Assembly (NCBI GenBank): GCA_002633025.1
Contig: NMRB01000336.1
Coordinates: 67,138-131,137 of the forward strand
Reading direction: 5' to 3'
Length of the DNA: 64,000 nucleotides
From: Notospermus geniculatus
Taxonomy: Eukaryota; Nemertea; Pilidiophora; Heteronemertea; Lineidae
Shown: piece after piece, positions 47,495 through 57,033 of the stretch
How positions within the stretch are numbered: the stretch's first letter is position 1
Layout: the number at the start of each line of letters is the position of its first letter
Notes under the pieces: model-generated
Seen by the model: only the letters and a program-made list of their open reading frames with translations
What the model was told of the DNA's origin: nothing
Database searches by the model: none
Position numbers and translations under genes: made by a program

Positions 47495-49804
47495 ATGATG
47501 AAGATGTTGATATTTTTCGTTATCGTTTCATTCTTTCTAAATGTGGTAGGTAATTCGTGAGGTTTTGATTATGAATACTCATTGATCTACTCGTTCATAC
47601 ATGTCATATTGCTTCATTCAGAGCAAGTTTGCGTCCAAACACGGGACCGCGTCTCATTTGAACAGTGGCCTCCGGTAGAACATTTTGAACAATACTCAGC
47701 CAGTGTCGTCTTGCACGATGTCAGCAGCAGGTACATGTATGGGGGCTGTCGCGGGGAAAATTGATGAAGATGAAAACGAAGAATGTGATTTTTTTATATA
47801 GCGTTCTCAATTGCGTGATACATTAAAGTTACTACGCATTATTACCCCGTCTCTCAAAAAAAACAGCCTCAAAAGGTCATACCGCCGGCCGCGTGATCCT
47901 CTCAGACCAGCTCAGAGTACAGAATGGCGACTCGAGGCGGAGTGTTGAACTCACGGGCACTGACGACTCCGACACTCAGCATCTGTAGGCTAATACCTTA
48001 AGCTGTGCATGTACATGTACATGTATGTGATCCAGTGAGCATTGAAAGTGGGATTATGATAAACTAGCAAGAACCCGTGGCAATCGGCGAATCTGAGTTT
48101 GGCCGAGGTTGGAATGCACGGCATGGCTGGAATTGGTGCAACGGTGTGCGGTAGGGAGAATTTGGAAAGCAATCGAACAACACCGTTAAAAAAAGTAAAA
48201 TTGCGAGCACAACCAAGTTCTCTTCGCAAATTAAACCACCCGTTGCATCAGGATACGGTATCCTCTATTACCATGCCGAATTTCGAGACAAAACAAAGCT
48301 TCTAAGTGTGACTTTATTGAGCCGACTTCCAGCATTACTATATAGATTCTAACATTTCAGGCGAGGGGACTCAAGACATGCCCTGGACCATACGAACTAC
48401 CAGAACTGAAGGAAATAACCACTACCATCGCTGACAAAAACAACATGCAGTCTGCTACGGTCACGTTACATGTGGTCTCAAAAGTACCCGTTCATATAGT
48501 ATGGTGGCTCACCAAACCGGGTAACGCAGATTATGTGGTAGCAACCGAAGGTAAGCAACCAGGGCCCATATCCATAAAACCTTGCTCGACGCTTAGATAC
48601 TTACTAAAGTGGCCAGTTTCTACACGCCAATGTACACAACTTGCAACCAACTAAGCTAGCAAGGTTTTATGTATGGACGCAGAATTTTTATAAAGACAAA
48701 AAATATCGATGTACTCTCTCCCCCAGCGAAAACCGAGTAAATCACATTTTGATCAAAATTGAGTCAGGACCATTTTTGGACTCACTAGGATTTACCCCTT
48801 CATGAAATGCATTAACATTGCAAAAATATCAAGTAGCTTCCGAGATATTGATAGGCAGAAATCAGGCAGAACCTAGTAAGTCTCACATTTGGATACTCCT
48901 GATCAGGAGAAACCTAGCAACTATAAGCAGCCTCCGGTTCAGTTATTTACGTCATTGTTCTGTGTAGAGCATGGCTGATTCAATCTGCAGTCATACTGGC
49001 GTTGTCAAAGCATCTCAGATATTCTCATTTAAAACTGTAGACTGGGTAGTTAATAATGAATTCACGTGAAAAACTGATGCTGAAGTTGGAGAAGGTGAAA
49101 AGATGTCAAAATGCTGATTCTAATGCTAGTAGGCCTAGAGAAGTGAGCACCCGGGTAAACACAATCACTGCTCACTCTCCTGTATCCCACGGGCTTAATC
49201 CCACGATTTATCAGTTATTGCCATTTTTCTCGAAATGATCAAATAGTGACTTACTAGGTTTTACCAAATTACGGCAGTGTTTCTCTTGACATCATCGATA
49301 GCGTGAACTGTCAAACAAATTTTGAGTCAGCATGACTGTTTTTAACATCCAACTTCTCCTGTTTGCAGACAATAACGACTTTAAATCATCCGTCGAGGTG
49401 TCTGGTGACCGACGTGTTTTCAAACTCCGCGCAATGATTTCCAGTGATGTCAGGAATATTACCAAGTTCTTCGACCGTCGAGTCTACGTTGACATTGCGA
49501 TCACTTACAACTGTAACTACTTGCGGATCCCCTTTCGGCTATCAACGCTCATCGACTTAGTAAACGGACGGGTCAAATTGCCAGTCATCACTGAACTGCC
49601 CCAACAACGTTATTTTATCGATGATGAAGGACGGTACACCATTAGGTTAGGGTTCACAAATGAAGATAGAAGCTCCCCAGACGTAACTGCATATTGTAGA
49701 TCAAGTTATACGAGGAGCGACGGAAAGGTGATGCTACCAGATTATCGAGATTACAACGGCGTGCGATTGAACAGCAGTACGACAGATTCTGGCAGAGGAT
49801 CGAC
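47495..49804 (+). pseudogene. Secreted Ig-like family gene, unit A (truncated at an N)
   Basis: Exon 1 is 47495-47545 (signal peptide MMKMLIFFVIVSFFLNV, donor GTAGGT), exon 2 is 48361-48550 (acceptor TTCTAACATTTCAG, donor GTAAGC), and exon 3 starts at 49369 (acceptor TCCTGTTTGCAG) and is intact until 49804, where an N is followed by the 3' flank seen behind unit B. The rest of exon 3 and all of exon 4 are therefore missing, either by deletion or by a bad assembly join. What remains has no stop or frameshift, keeps the first three conserved cysteines, and aligns with unit B residue by residue. Intron phases 0 and 1 match unit B. Differences from unit B are mostly amino-acid changing. It could be a functional gene broken only in this assembly, so the pseudogene label is provisional. 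Confidence 0.7.
48562..48681. mobile_element. GGGCC-type foldback in intron 2 of unit A
   Basis: It starts GGGCCCATATCCATAAAACC and the right side reads AGCAAGGTTTTATGTATGGA. The inverted halves pair around CCTTGCT/AGCAAGG. It is absent from the shorter intron 2 of unit B. Confidence 0.65.
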
Positions 49805-49805
49805 N
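49805..49805. other. Single N joining exon 3 of unit A to downstream flank
   Basis: To its left the sequence matches unit B up to 54747; to its right it matches unit B from about 56506. About 1.76 kb is missing relative to unit B. Confidence 0.9.
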
Positions 49806-50010
49806 AGGGCATGTGCAGCAGCCAAGCAATAGACTAAGGGCTGATTCATACTCGCTTGCGGACCGTCAAGCGCATGAAACTGATCGCAGGTTTCCACGAC
49901 GTGAATGTGCACACGCAGTGAAATTGATCATAGTCGGCGCAAAATCCGGACGGAGTATGAATCAGCCTTTACTTGCATGCAAAGTTTCGAAGGCTTCGTG
50001 AATGTGGCCC
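49806..50010. mobile_element. Right part of a GGGGCC foldback with a nested MITE
   Basis: Corresponds to 56506-56576 behind unit B, but interrupted by 49836-49970, whose ends AAGGGCTGATTCATACTCGC and GAGTATGAATCAGCCTTT are inverted. Unit B lacks the nested insertion, so the empty site TAGACTTACTTG is known. Confidence 0.8.
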
Positions 50011-50340
50011 CTGAGTCACCAAGATGCTAGTTTCAGAAGTACATGCATATGAAATTGAAATCTACATGTACAATGGATTCACCGGGTGAAATAACGGTAT
50101 ATAATGAATGAAATAAATTCCCTTGTAATATTCATCGTTCTTATCCGTTATCCTTCATTGATGTAGACTTGCCCTAATTCCTCTGTTGACACGGTCTTGT
50201 GCTTTTTGACCGGGCGAACAACGATGTCGTAAAATGCCAAATGCTAGCCAGATATTCATCACATCCCAGTACTGACATCTTTAAAAAATACGTCAATGAT
50301 TCCGTTTATTGCTAAACATTTCGCCAAAGGAATCATATGA

Positions 50341-50470
50341 TAGAGAGTTTTCGCAAAGCCCCCGAAACGCCAACGCGAACGCCAATCCCATTGTTCGATG
50401 CCATGAAGAGAGCACCGAACAATAGGATAGACGTTCGCGTCGGCGTTTCGGGGGCTTTGCGAAAACTCAC
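50341..50470. mobile_element. MITE family M1, copy 5 (3' flank of unit A)
   Basis: TAGAGAGTTTTCGCAAAGCC left, GGGGGCTTTGCGAAAACTCA right. It occupies the same flank position as the copy at 56902-57033 behind unit B. Confidence 0.88.
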
Positions 50471-51020
50471 TAATAATAAAGTAGGCCTACATGTACTTGT
50501 ATACATGTACATCATGAAATTCAAAAAAGGTGCAAAAGGCAAAAATTTCCCTCGCCTCAGTTCCACAAAGTTGCTGTTAGTAGCCGCCTAAGAATTTCAT
50601 TTTCAGCAAGTGAATTCTTGAATTTTACGCACAGTCAAATGTAGTGCAAGCACTACAGCAGTACAGGTATGACCTCAGTGCCTTGGTACTACTAGTATAC
50701 TGTACATGTATATAAAGAAGTAACAGCTCTGATTTATGGCGAAATGAGTTCTTTAAAAAACAGAATCGATTATAACAACTTGATACATGTATGAGGTTGA
50801 CTGTGATTTCTATATATTTCTATTTGATTGCAAAATAATCACAGATAATACATGCAATGCCCATAACTACTGGCATTTGGAAGAAATCACAGCGTATTTG
50901 AATTATTCCAATTCCCCTTCCATCAACACGTTTCATGGGCTAGCGGCGAGCCCGAATTATTTTCCAGCTCCTCGACCAATCCACCCGATTTACGAGGGGT
51001 GTACACATGTGTTTAGTCCA

Positions 51021-51142
51021 TTGGGTCATATGAATAAAGACTAGCAAATGCTTTTACTTGAATTTTGCAATACAAATGCACTAGGCAATGCTGTACAAAT
51101 CTGAAGTAAAAGCATTTGCTTAGTCTTCATTCATATGACCCA
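51021..51142. mobile_element. H2-like MITE, GGGTCATATGAAT ends
   Basis: GGGTCATATGAATAAAGACT with AGCAAATGCTTTTACTT inside, answered by AAAAGCATTTGCTTAGTC and ATTCATATGACCC. The interior is shared with 23691 and 38591. Confidence 0.82.
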
Positions 51143-51547
51143 ATAATTCGGAACAATCCACGTTTCATTATCTATTTGAAAACGTACAAATAGGTACTAG
51201 ACATTCATACTGGTCTAGCACCTCATCTTAGAGGCCTCAATAGGATTTGCAAATCCTCGGCCGGCTGGTTCTCGATCCCTCAGCGATTCTTTAGACATGG
51301 GCCCGTATTCTAGAACGTTCCTTTAGCGTTAAGGGAGCCTTTAGGTCAACCTTTAGCTAAATTTTATTTCAACAACCAACCTTTATCTCGGGTCAAAAGC
51401 TGCCTTTAGGTACCTCCCTTTAGCAAAGGTTGGGTCGTTTCAAGAACCTTCCCTCATTACAGGAAATGCTTTATTTTGCCTTAAGGAGGCCTTTAAACGT
51501 AGATTGGTCTGTACTATCCAACTTCGTGGTAAAGGACGACCTTTACA

Positions 51548-51813
51548 TAAAGCCCAGGTCACACTGTGGCGACTTAGGAGGGCGAATCCCCGCGAACTAG
51601 AATGAAATGGTCCATGGACCATGTGCTCACCCCTTTGGACATAAATGACAGAGAGAGGCATGTACATGGTCCATGGACCATTTCATTCTAGTTCGCGGGG
51701 ATTCGCCCGGCCAAGTCGCTAAGTCGCCACAGTGTGACACGAGCTATCTGCTGAGCAAAAAGTCTCGAATGACTTTTTGCTCAGCAGATAGCTCCAGTGT
51801 GCGGCAGGCTTTA
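51548..51813. mobile_element. Composite palindrome in the 5' flank of unit B
   Basis: The outer ends TAAAGCCCAGGTCACACTG and CAGTGTGCGGCAGGCTTTA are inverted. Inside, 51559-51732 forms one hairpin (TGTGGCGACTTAG..., including the head of the 145-bp family, ATGAAATGGTCCATGGACC, in both orientations) and 51745-51794 forms a second (AGCTATCTGCTGAGCAAAAA). Confidence 0.7.
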
Positions 51814-52070
51814 GAGAGCTCAATAGGACTTGCAAATCCTTCGGCAGGGTGATTCTCGATCCCTCAACCGTTCTTCAGTTATGAACCTGGAAGACGCCAT
51901 CAGGAAACTTATGGGCACCCAACCCCTGATCCTGCTCATTTAGCAGTATTAGCTGTGTTGCCCAGCAACAACTTTCACAAATTTGGCCAACGCCTTCCTC
52001 AGGAATTGTTCCTTTCTCTTCTCCACTCCCCGCCCTGCCGTTAGCTATCGTTCGTGATACGAACATTGAA

Positions 52071-53102
52071 ATGAAATGGTCCATGGACCATGTGCTCACC
52101 CGTTTGGACATAATAGTGTAATGACAGAGAGAGGTATATCAGCTATATGAGCAATCTGGGTAAGTCATTCCCAAATTGTAGGACTTCAATGATTTTCAGT
52201 TTATGCCACCTGGCGGCCATATTGGATGTCAAATTGGGCCAAAACTTCACATGCACATAAAGGTCATCTAGAGGGAGCCACATAGCACATTTGAGTGCTC
52301 TGGGTCAAGTCGTTCCTGAGTTATAGCACATTTGACTTTCGGGTTACGCCACCTGGCGGCCATATTGGAAGTTTAGTCAGGCCGAAATTTGACGTGCTTG
52401 TAAAGGTCATCTAGAAGGAGGTAAATATCAAGTTTGATTGCTCTGGGTCACGTCGTTCCTGAGTTATAGCACATTTGATGATTTTCGGGTTACGCCACCT
52501 GGCGGCCATATTGGAAGTTTAATCAGGCCGAAATTTGACGTGCTTGTAAAAGTCATCTAGAGGGAGGTAAATAAATAAGTTTGAGCACTCTGAGTCAAGC
52601 CGTTCCTGAGATATAGCACTTAGAAGATTTCAGGTTACGCCACCTGGCGGCCATATTGGATGTCCGATCGGGCCGAAACTCGGTAATTTTGAAGGTACAC
52701 CTCTAATACACGTTTATGCAAGATATGAAGACGCTCGGTGAAATAATGAAGAACTGTGGCAGGTTCGTTACTTTTGTCGAACTTTGACCTCTGTGACCTT
52801 GAAAAGTAGGTCAAATCAAAAACCCGTTATAAGATACACCTATGATAAAAATTTGGAGATGATCAAGTCATCAGTTCAGGAGTTATTGCACTTTTTTGTG
52901 TTTTTGGTTTTGGCCACCTGGAGGCCAAGCCAAGAATCGAATCAGACCGAAACTTGGTGTCATAGGTCATCTGACCTAGGGGTATATATGTACCAAGTTT
53001 CAGATCAATAGCCCCAGCGGTTACAAAACGTGCCCTGCTAACGGACGACGACGACGACGGACGACGGAAGCTGCACTATTGTAAGAGCTCACGGGTGAGC
53101 TA
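52071..53102. repeat. 145-bp-family repeat, complete copy with four units
   Basis: Head AATGAAATGGTCCATGGACC then TGTGCTCACC; four tandem units each containing GCCACCTGGCGGCCATATTGG (starts 52205, 52348, 52494, 52639; spacing 143-146); then the unique tail (AAAAATTTGGAGATGATC, GGCCAAGCCAAGAATCGAAT, CGGACGACGACGACGACGGA) and a terminal hairpin GAGCTCACGGGTGAGCT followed by AAAA. No coding frame. The organisation recalls 'pearl'/BIV160-type and DINE-1-type elements (non-autonomous Helitron/Helentron relatives), known for a core of ~150-bp tandem units and a 3' hairpin. Confidence 0.8.
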
Positions 53103-53337
53103 AAAAGATGAAACTTACATGTACATGAAGCAGTTTTGTTGCGGAGTGGACAAAGAAATGGAACAAGTTTTGTCCAGCCTCACTGAAAAGACCATAATTA
53201 CAAGAGGCATAACTTATAAGTACATCAGGCCATCACAGGCGATTACACAAAGTTCAGGAACATACGAGTGGTTGTTCTACTTGCCGATTACATCCACTGC
53301 AATGGCCATCCAGGATTTGTATGTTTATCAGGGAAGG

Positions 53338-56155
53338 ATGGTGAAGATGTTGAGATTCTTCGTTCTTGTTTCGTTCTTTCTAAATGTGGTAGGTAAATCG
53401 TGAGGTTTGGACGATGAATACTCAATGATTCACTCGTTCATATTGCGGGGAAAACGTACAATTGACGATAAAAACGATGAACGTGAAGTTTTTTACAGCG
53501 TTCTCAACTGCGCGATACACTAAAGCCTCTCCGTCGTAGCTGGAAGTGGCAAAATTCAATGAAATTTCGTGTTTACTTCATCAAATTCACACCCTACATC
53601 ATTCCTTTTGAGAACTTTCAGTGTGGAGTATTATAGAATGCTATCTAATACTGTATATTTCGCTGGAATTGGACAATGATCGGAGTCGGCATCACAGAGC
53701 AAATTGCGTTCAAAAGATGCGTCGTCTAAGGCCCATGAGACTAGAGCTTCGCTGGCAAAGCCAGGCGAAGCTAAAAAAAATCCTCAAGGAGTAGCTCATT
53801 CCACCGACCGCGTGATCCTCTCAGGCCAGTTCAGAGTACAGATTGGCAACTCGAGGCGGAATGTCGAACTCACGGTCACTCACGAGTCCGACACTCTGCA
53901 TCTGTAGATGTATGTGATCCAGGGGGCGTTGCAAGTGGGACTATGATAAATTCTAACATTTCAGGCAAGGGGACTCAACACCTGCCCTGGACCATACGAA
54001 CTACCAGAACTGAAGGAAATAACCACTACCATCGCTGACAAAAACAACATGCAGTCTGCTACAGTCACGTTACAAGTGGTCTCAAAATTACCCGTTCGAG
54101 TAGACTGGTGGCTCATAGAACAGGCTACCGGACATTATGTGATAGCAACTGAAGGTAAGCAACCAGAAAGGCCAAAAAATACCGATGTATTCTCACTCCT
54201 CCTGCGAAGGAAAGTCGTATTTCTCCTGACACTATCGATAGCGTGAACTGTCAAACAAATGTTGCGTAAGCAAACTATTTTTGGTCAACATCCAACTCTT
54301 TCTGTTTGCAGACAATAACGCCCTTAAATCATCCGTCGAGGTGTCTGGTGACCGACATGTTTTCAGACTCCGTGCAATGATTTCGAGTGATGTCAGGAAC
54401 GTTACCGAGTTCCTCGCCCGTCGAGTCAACGTTAACATTGCGATCACTTACAGTTGTAACTACTTGCGGATCCCCATTTGGCTATCAAAGCTCATCGACT
54501 TAGTAAACCGACGAGTCAAATTGCCAATCATCACTGAACTGCCCCAACAACGTTATTTTATCGAGGATGAAGGACGGTACACCATTAGGTTAGGGTTCAC
54601 AAATGAAGATGGAAGCTCCCCAGACGTAGATGCAACTTGTAGATCAGTTTATACGAGGAGCGGCGGAGAGCTGATGCTACCAGATTATCGAGATTATTAC
54701 AACAACGTGCGATTGAACAGCAGTACGATAGATTCTGGCAGAGGATCGACTGTAGCAACATGCCAACTGGATTTCACAAAGGATGAAGAGAGTCGAAGTG
54801 CGACCCTCCATACTGCTGTACGGATTGAAACTGTAAAAGGCAGTAATAGATACGATCATATAAGCGTTGATTTCGAAATCATGAGCGAATTGCGGAGACC
54901 CGGGTTCGTCGTGCCATCTATCAGAGTTTCCAATCAATTCGGTGGCGTTCTCAAAAGGAGCAGTGGAGGCGACTTGGTTTTGCCAACAGCTAACGACACG
55001 ACGGTATTCACGTGCCTCGCTGATGCCGAGAAGAAACCACACGTAGCTGCAGCCCGCCGAGACACCAAGGGAGACTTTGATCTGTTGAAGGAAGACTACC
55101 CCGAAAATGATTTTGACAGTGCATCTACCAGCTGGGCCAGATTCACAGCCAAGAGTCCCCCCACACCCTTAGACGAGGACGAGTACATCTGCAGTGCGGG
55201 AAGTGGAAGTAACGTAGTCAGCCAGACATTTAAGGTCAAGCGATTCGTTGGTGTTAGGATCAAACCTACAGGAAGCATCACAATGCAAGAGGTATATACA
55301 TGTATTGGAATGCGTTCGGTTAATTGTCATACTTTGGATTTCCGACCCCAACTAACATTTTCATCTTTTGGTGCGAATAGCGCCACACGATCTGATTGCT
55401 TTATTTCTTTGGTAAATGTATTTCAATTACAATGTTTCTAAAACTGTATTGTGTGAATGTTTTTTCTCATATTTATATGACCCTCTGTTGATTATCAAAA
55501 CGCTTCCAAACGTTTTCGAAAATAGACAGAATAGTCGGGGGCGGCATGATGTCAGTAGGGAGGTTTCGCAAGCGCCCGGTTATAGGCCGCCATACGACGA
55601 CGTTTATCTATTGTTTGGGTATACCCACACAATAAATAAACGTCATCGTAGGGTCTAACCGGGCGCTTGCGAAACCTCCCTATTAATGTATCACACGGAG
55701 GCCTACAATGTATACTCGATCCAGAGCGAATGTGAAAGCAACCCGAAATCCTTTCATTCCAGGGTCAGAACAAGACATACGACCTCCGCTGTGAGGCAAC
55801 GGGTGCACCAACCCCCGAGATACGCTTCTACGTATCACCATCGATGAATTTTTTCAACGATGATTACCTGATCTTGAACAAGAACAGCGAAATACACGAT
55901 TCCGATTTGTTCGAAACGGCTACATGGAATGAAGGCGGAACAGCATACGGGAAGTTAGTGGTAAAAAACTTCGACAACGTCATCGCCAACTTACCAGATA
56001 ATTTTTGGGAACAGCACTTTTCGTATATTCTTGTATGTTACGCATTCAATGACTTCAACGACGGATCCCAAATGTTAGCCTCTTACACCTCGCCAGACCA
56101 ATTCGGAGGTGGTCCGATGAATGCTACTTACATCTATAATTATTCAGGGTACTAA
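53338..56155 (+). CDS. Secreted Ig-like family protein, unit B (complete, four exons)
   Basis: Join 53338-53388, 53965-54154, 54312-55291, 55763-56155; phases 0, 1, 0; 537 residues. Donors GTAGGT, GTAAGC, GTATAT; acceptors TTCTAACATTTCAG, TTTCTGTTTGCAG, TTTCATTCCAG. Residues 1-17 (MVKMLRFFVLVSFFLNV) look like a signal peptide; an in-frame ATG 12 codons upstream is not conserved in unit A, so I prefer 53338. The mature part has eight cysteines: 24, 129, 190, 231, 315, 374, 417, 499. C315-C374 (FTCLAD ... DEYICSAG) and C417-C499 (LRCEATGAPTPEI ... YILVCYA) are classic Ig-domain pairs; the first four lie in an N-terminal region (18-280) that could be one or two diverged Ig-like folds. There are several N-glycosylation sequons (NVT, NSS, NDT, NKT, NAT, NYS). 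No membrane segment or anchor is seen, so a secreted ligand or opsonin-like role is possible but unproven. Family not recognised. Confidence 0.85.
55556..55683. mobile_element. MITE family M3 in intron 3 of unit B
   Basis: TAGGGAGGTTTCGCAAGCGC at the left and GCGCTTGCGAAACCTCCCTA at the right, with CGACGACGTTTATCTATTG inside and a TA at each edge. It lies wholly within the intron 55292-55762; the unit C intron lacks it. Confidence 0.88.
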
Positions 56156-56389
56156 ATTGAAGACTGGAAGTGGGGACCCTAGCCCACTGCCTCAATAGGT
56201 GTCACTAGTGGTTAAAACTACTGAAAAGAAACTGACATCCCGGTGCTTATCAATTTTCCACACAAAAGGCGTCCATAGTATAGGACCTGGTCTCGCTGTG
56301 CTGCAATCTGTCGTACCTAGGATCCCCATTTTAACTCTGTTCATCTAATCAGTACATGTACAACAACGCAGCTATTATAAAACTGATGT

Positions 56390-56395
56390 AATAAA
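56390..56395 (+). terminator. Poly(A) signal of unit B
   Basis: AATAAA about 235 bases after the stop codon. At the matching place unit C reads CATAATACTACGGCG, and uses instead a possible AATATAAA variant at about 62475. Confidence 0.5.
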
Positions 56396-56435
56396 ACTAC
56401 GACGTTATCAGTTCATGCTTCTGAATGACAGACAT

Positions 56436-56576
56436 GGGGCCATATTTATGAAGCCTTCGCAACTTTGCGTACACGCAAATCTATGGTAAGGCAGGTCAGT
56501 GAACAATAGGGCATGTGCAGCCAAGCAATAGACTTACTTGCATGCAAAGTTGCGAAGGCTTCGTGAATGTGGCCCC
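56436..56576. mobile_element. GGGGCC foldback behind unit B
   Basis: GGGGCCATATTTATGAAGCC left, GAAGGCTTCGTGAATGTGGC then CCC right, with AACTTTGCGTACACGC and GCATGCAAAGTT inside. The same element, partly lost at the N and with a nested insertion, lies behind unit A. Confidence 0.85.
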
Positions 56577-56901
56577 TGAGTCACCAAGATGCTAGTTTCA
56601 GAAGTACATGCATATGAAATTGAAATCTACATGTACAATGGATTCACCGGGTGAAATAACGGTAATGAATGAAATAAATTCCCTTGTAATATTCATCGTT
56701 CTTATCCGTTATCCTTCATTGATGTAGACTTGCCCTAATTCCTCTGTTGACACGGTCTTGTGCTTTTTGACCGGGCGAACAACGATGTCGTAAAATGCCA
56801 AATGCTAGCCAGATATTCATCACATCCCAGTACTGACATCTTAAAAAAATACGTCAATGATTCCGTTTATTGCTAAACATTTCGCCAAAGGAATCATATA
56901 A

Positions 56902-57033
56902 TAGAGAGTTTTCGCAAAGCCCCCGAAACGCCAACGCGAACGCCAATCCCATTGTTCGATGCCATGAAGAGAGCACTGAACAATAAGTTAGACGTTCGCG
57001 TTGGCGTTTCGGGGGCTTTTCGAAAACTCTCTA
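56902..57033. mobile_element. MITE family M1, copy 6 (3' flank of unit B)
   Basis: TAGAGAGTTTTCGCAAAGCC left, GGGGGCTTTTCGAAAACTCT right. A partial re-duplication of this flank at 57650-57960 lacks it, exposing the empty site near 57750. Confidence 0.9.

Larger units (their letters stand above)
50816..53337 (+). promoter_or_regulatory. 5' flank of cluster unit B, expanded by repeats
   Basis: Equivalent of 46763-47494 but about 1.8 kb longer, because several repeats have been inserted (H2-type MITE at 51021-51142, a composite palindrome at 51548-51813, the 145-bp-family repeat at 52071-53102). The unit-specific pieces are still in order: flank words at 50816-51000 and 51180-51290, GAACCTGGAAGACGCCATCA at 51893, and the leader at 53127. 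Confidence 0.5.

Noticed and set aside
52205-52720. CRISPR-like regular spacing of a 21-bp word every ~145 bp
   Set aside because: The spacers are themselves homologous to each other and far too long. This is a tandem repeat in an animal genome.
53302-53337. Upstream in-frame ATG as start of unit B
   Set aside because: The codon is ACC at the matching place in unit A, and the peptide it adds would put 12 polar residues before the signal core. The ATG at 53338 is conserved in all three units.
54677-55042. 121-codon frame antisense to exon 3 of unit B
   Set aside because: It lies wholly opposite a well supported exon; it is a shadow.
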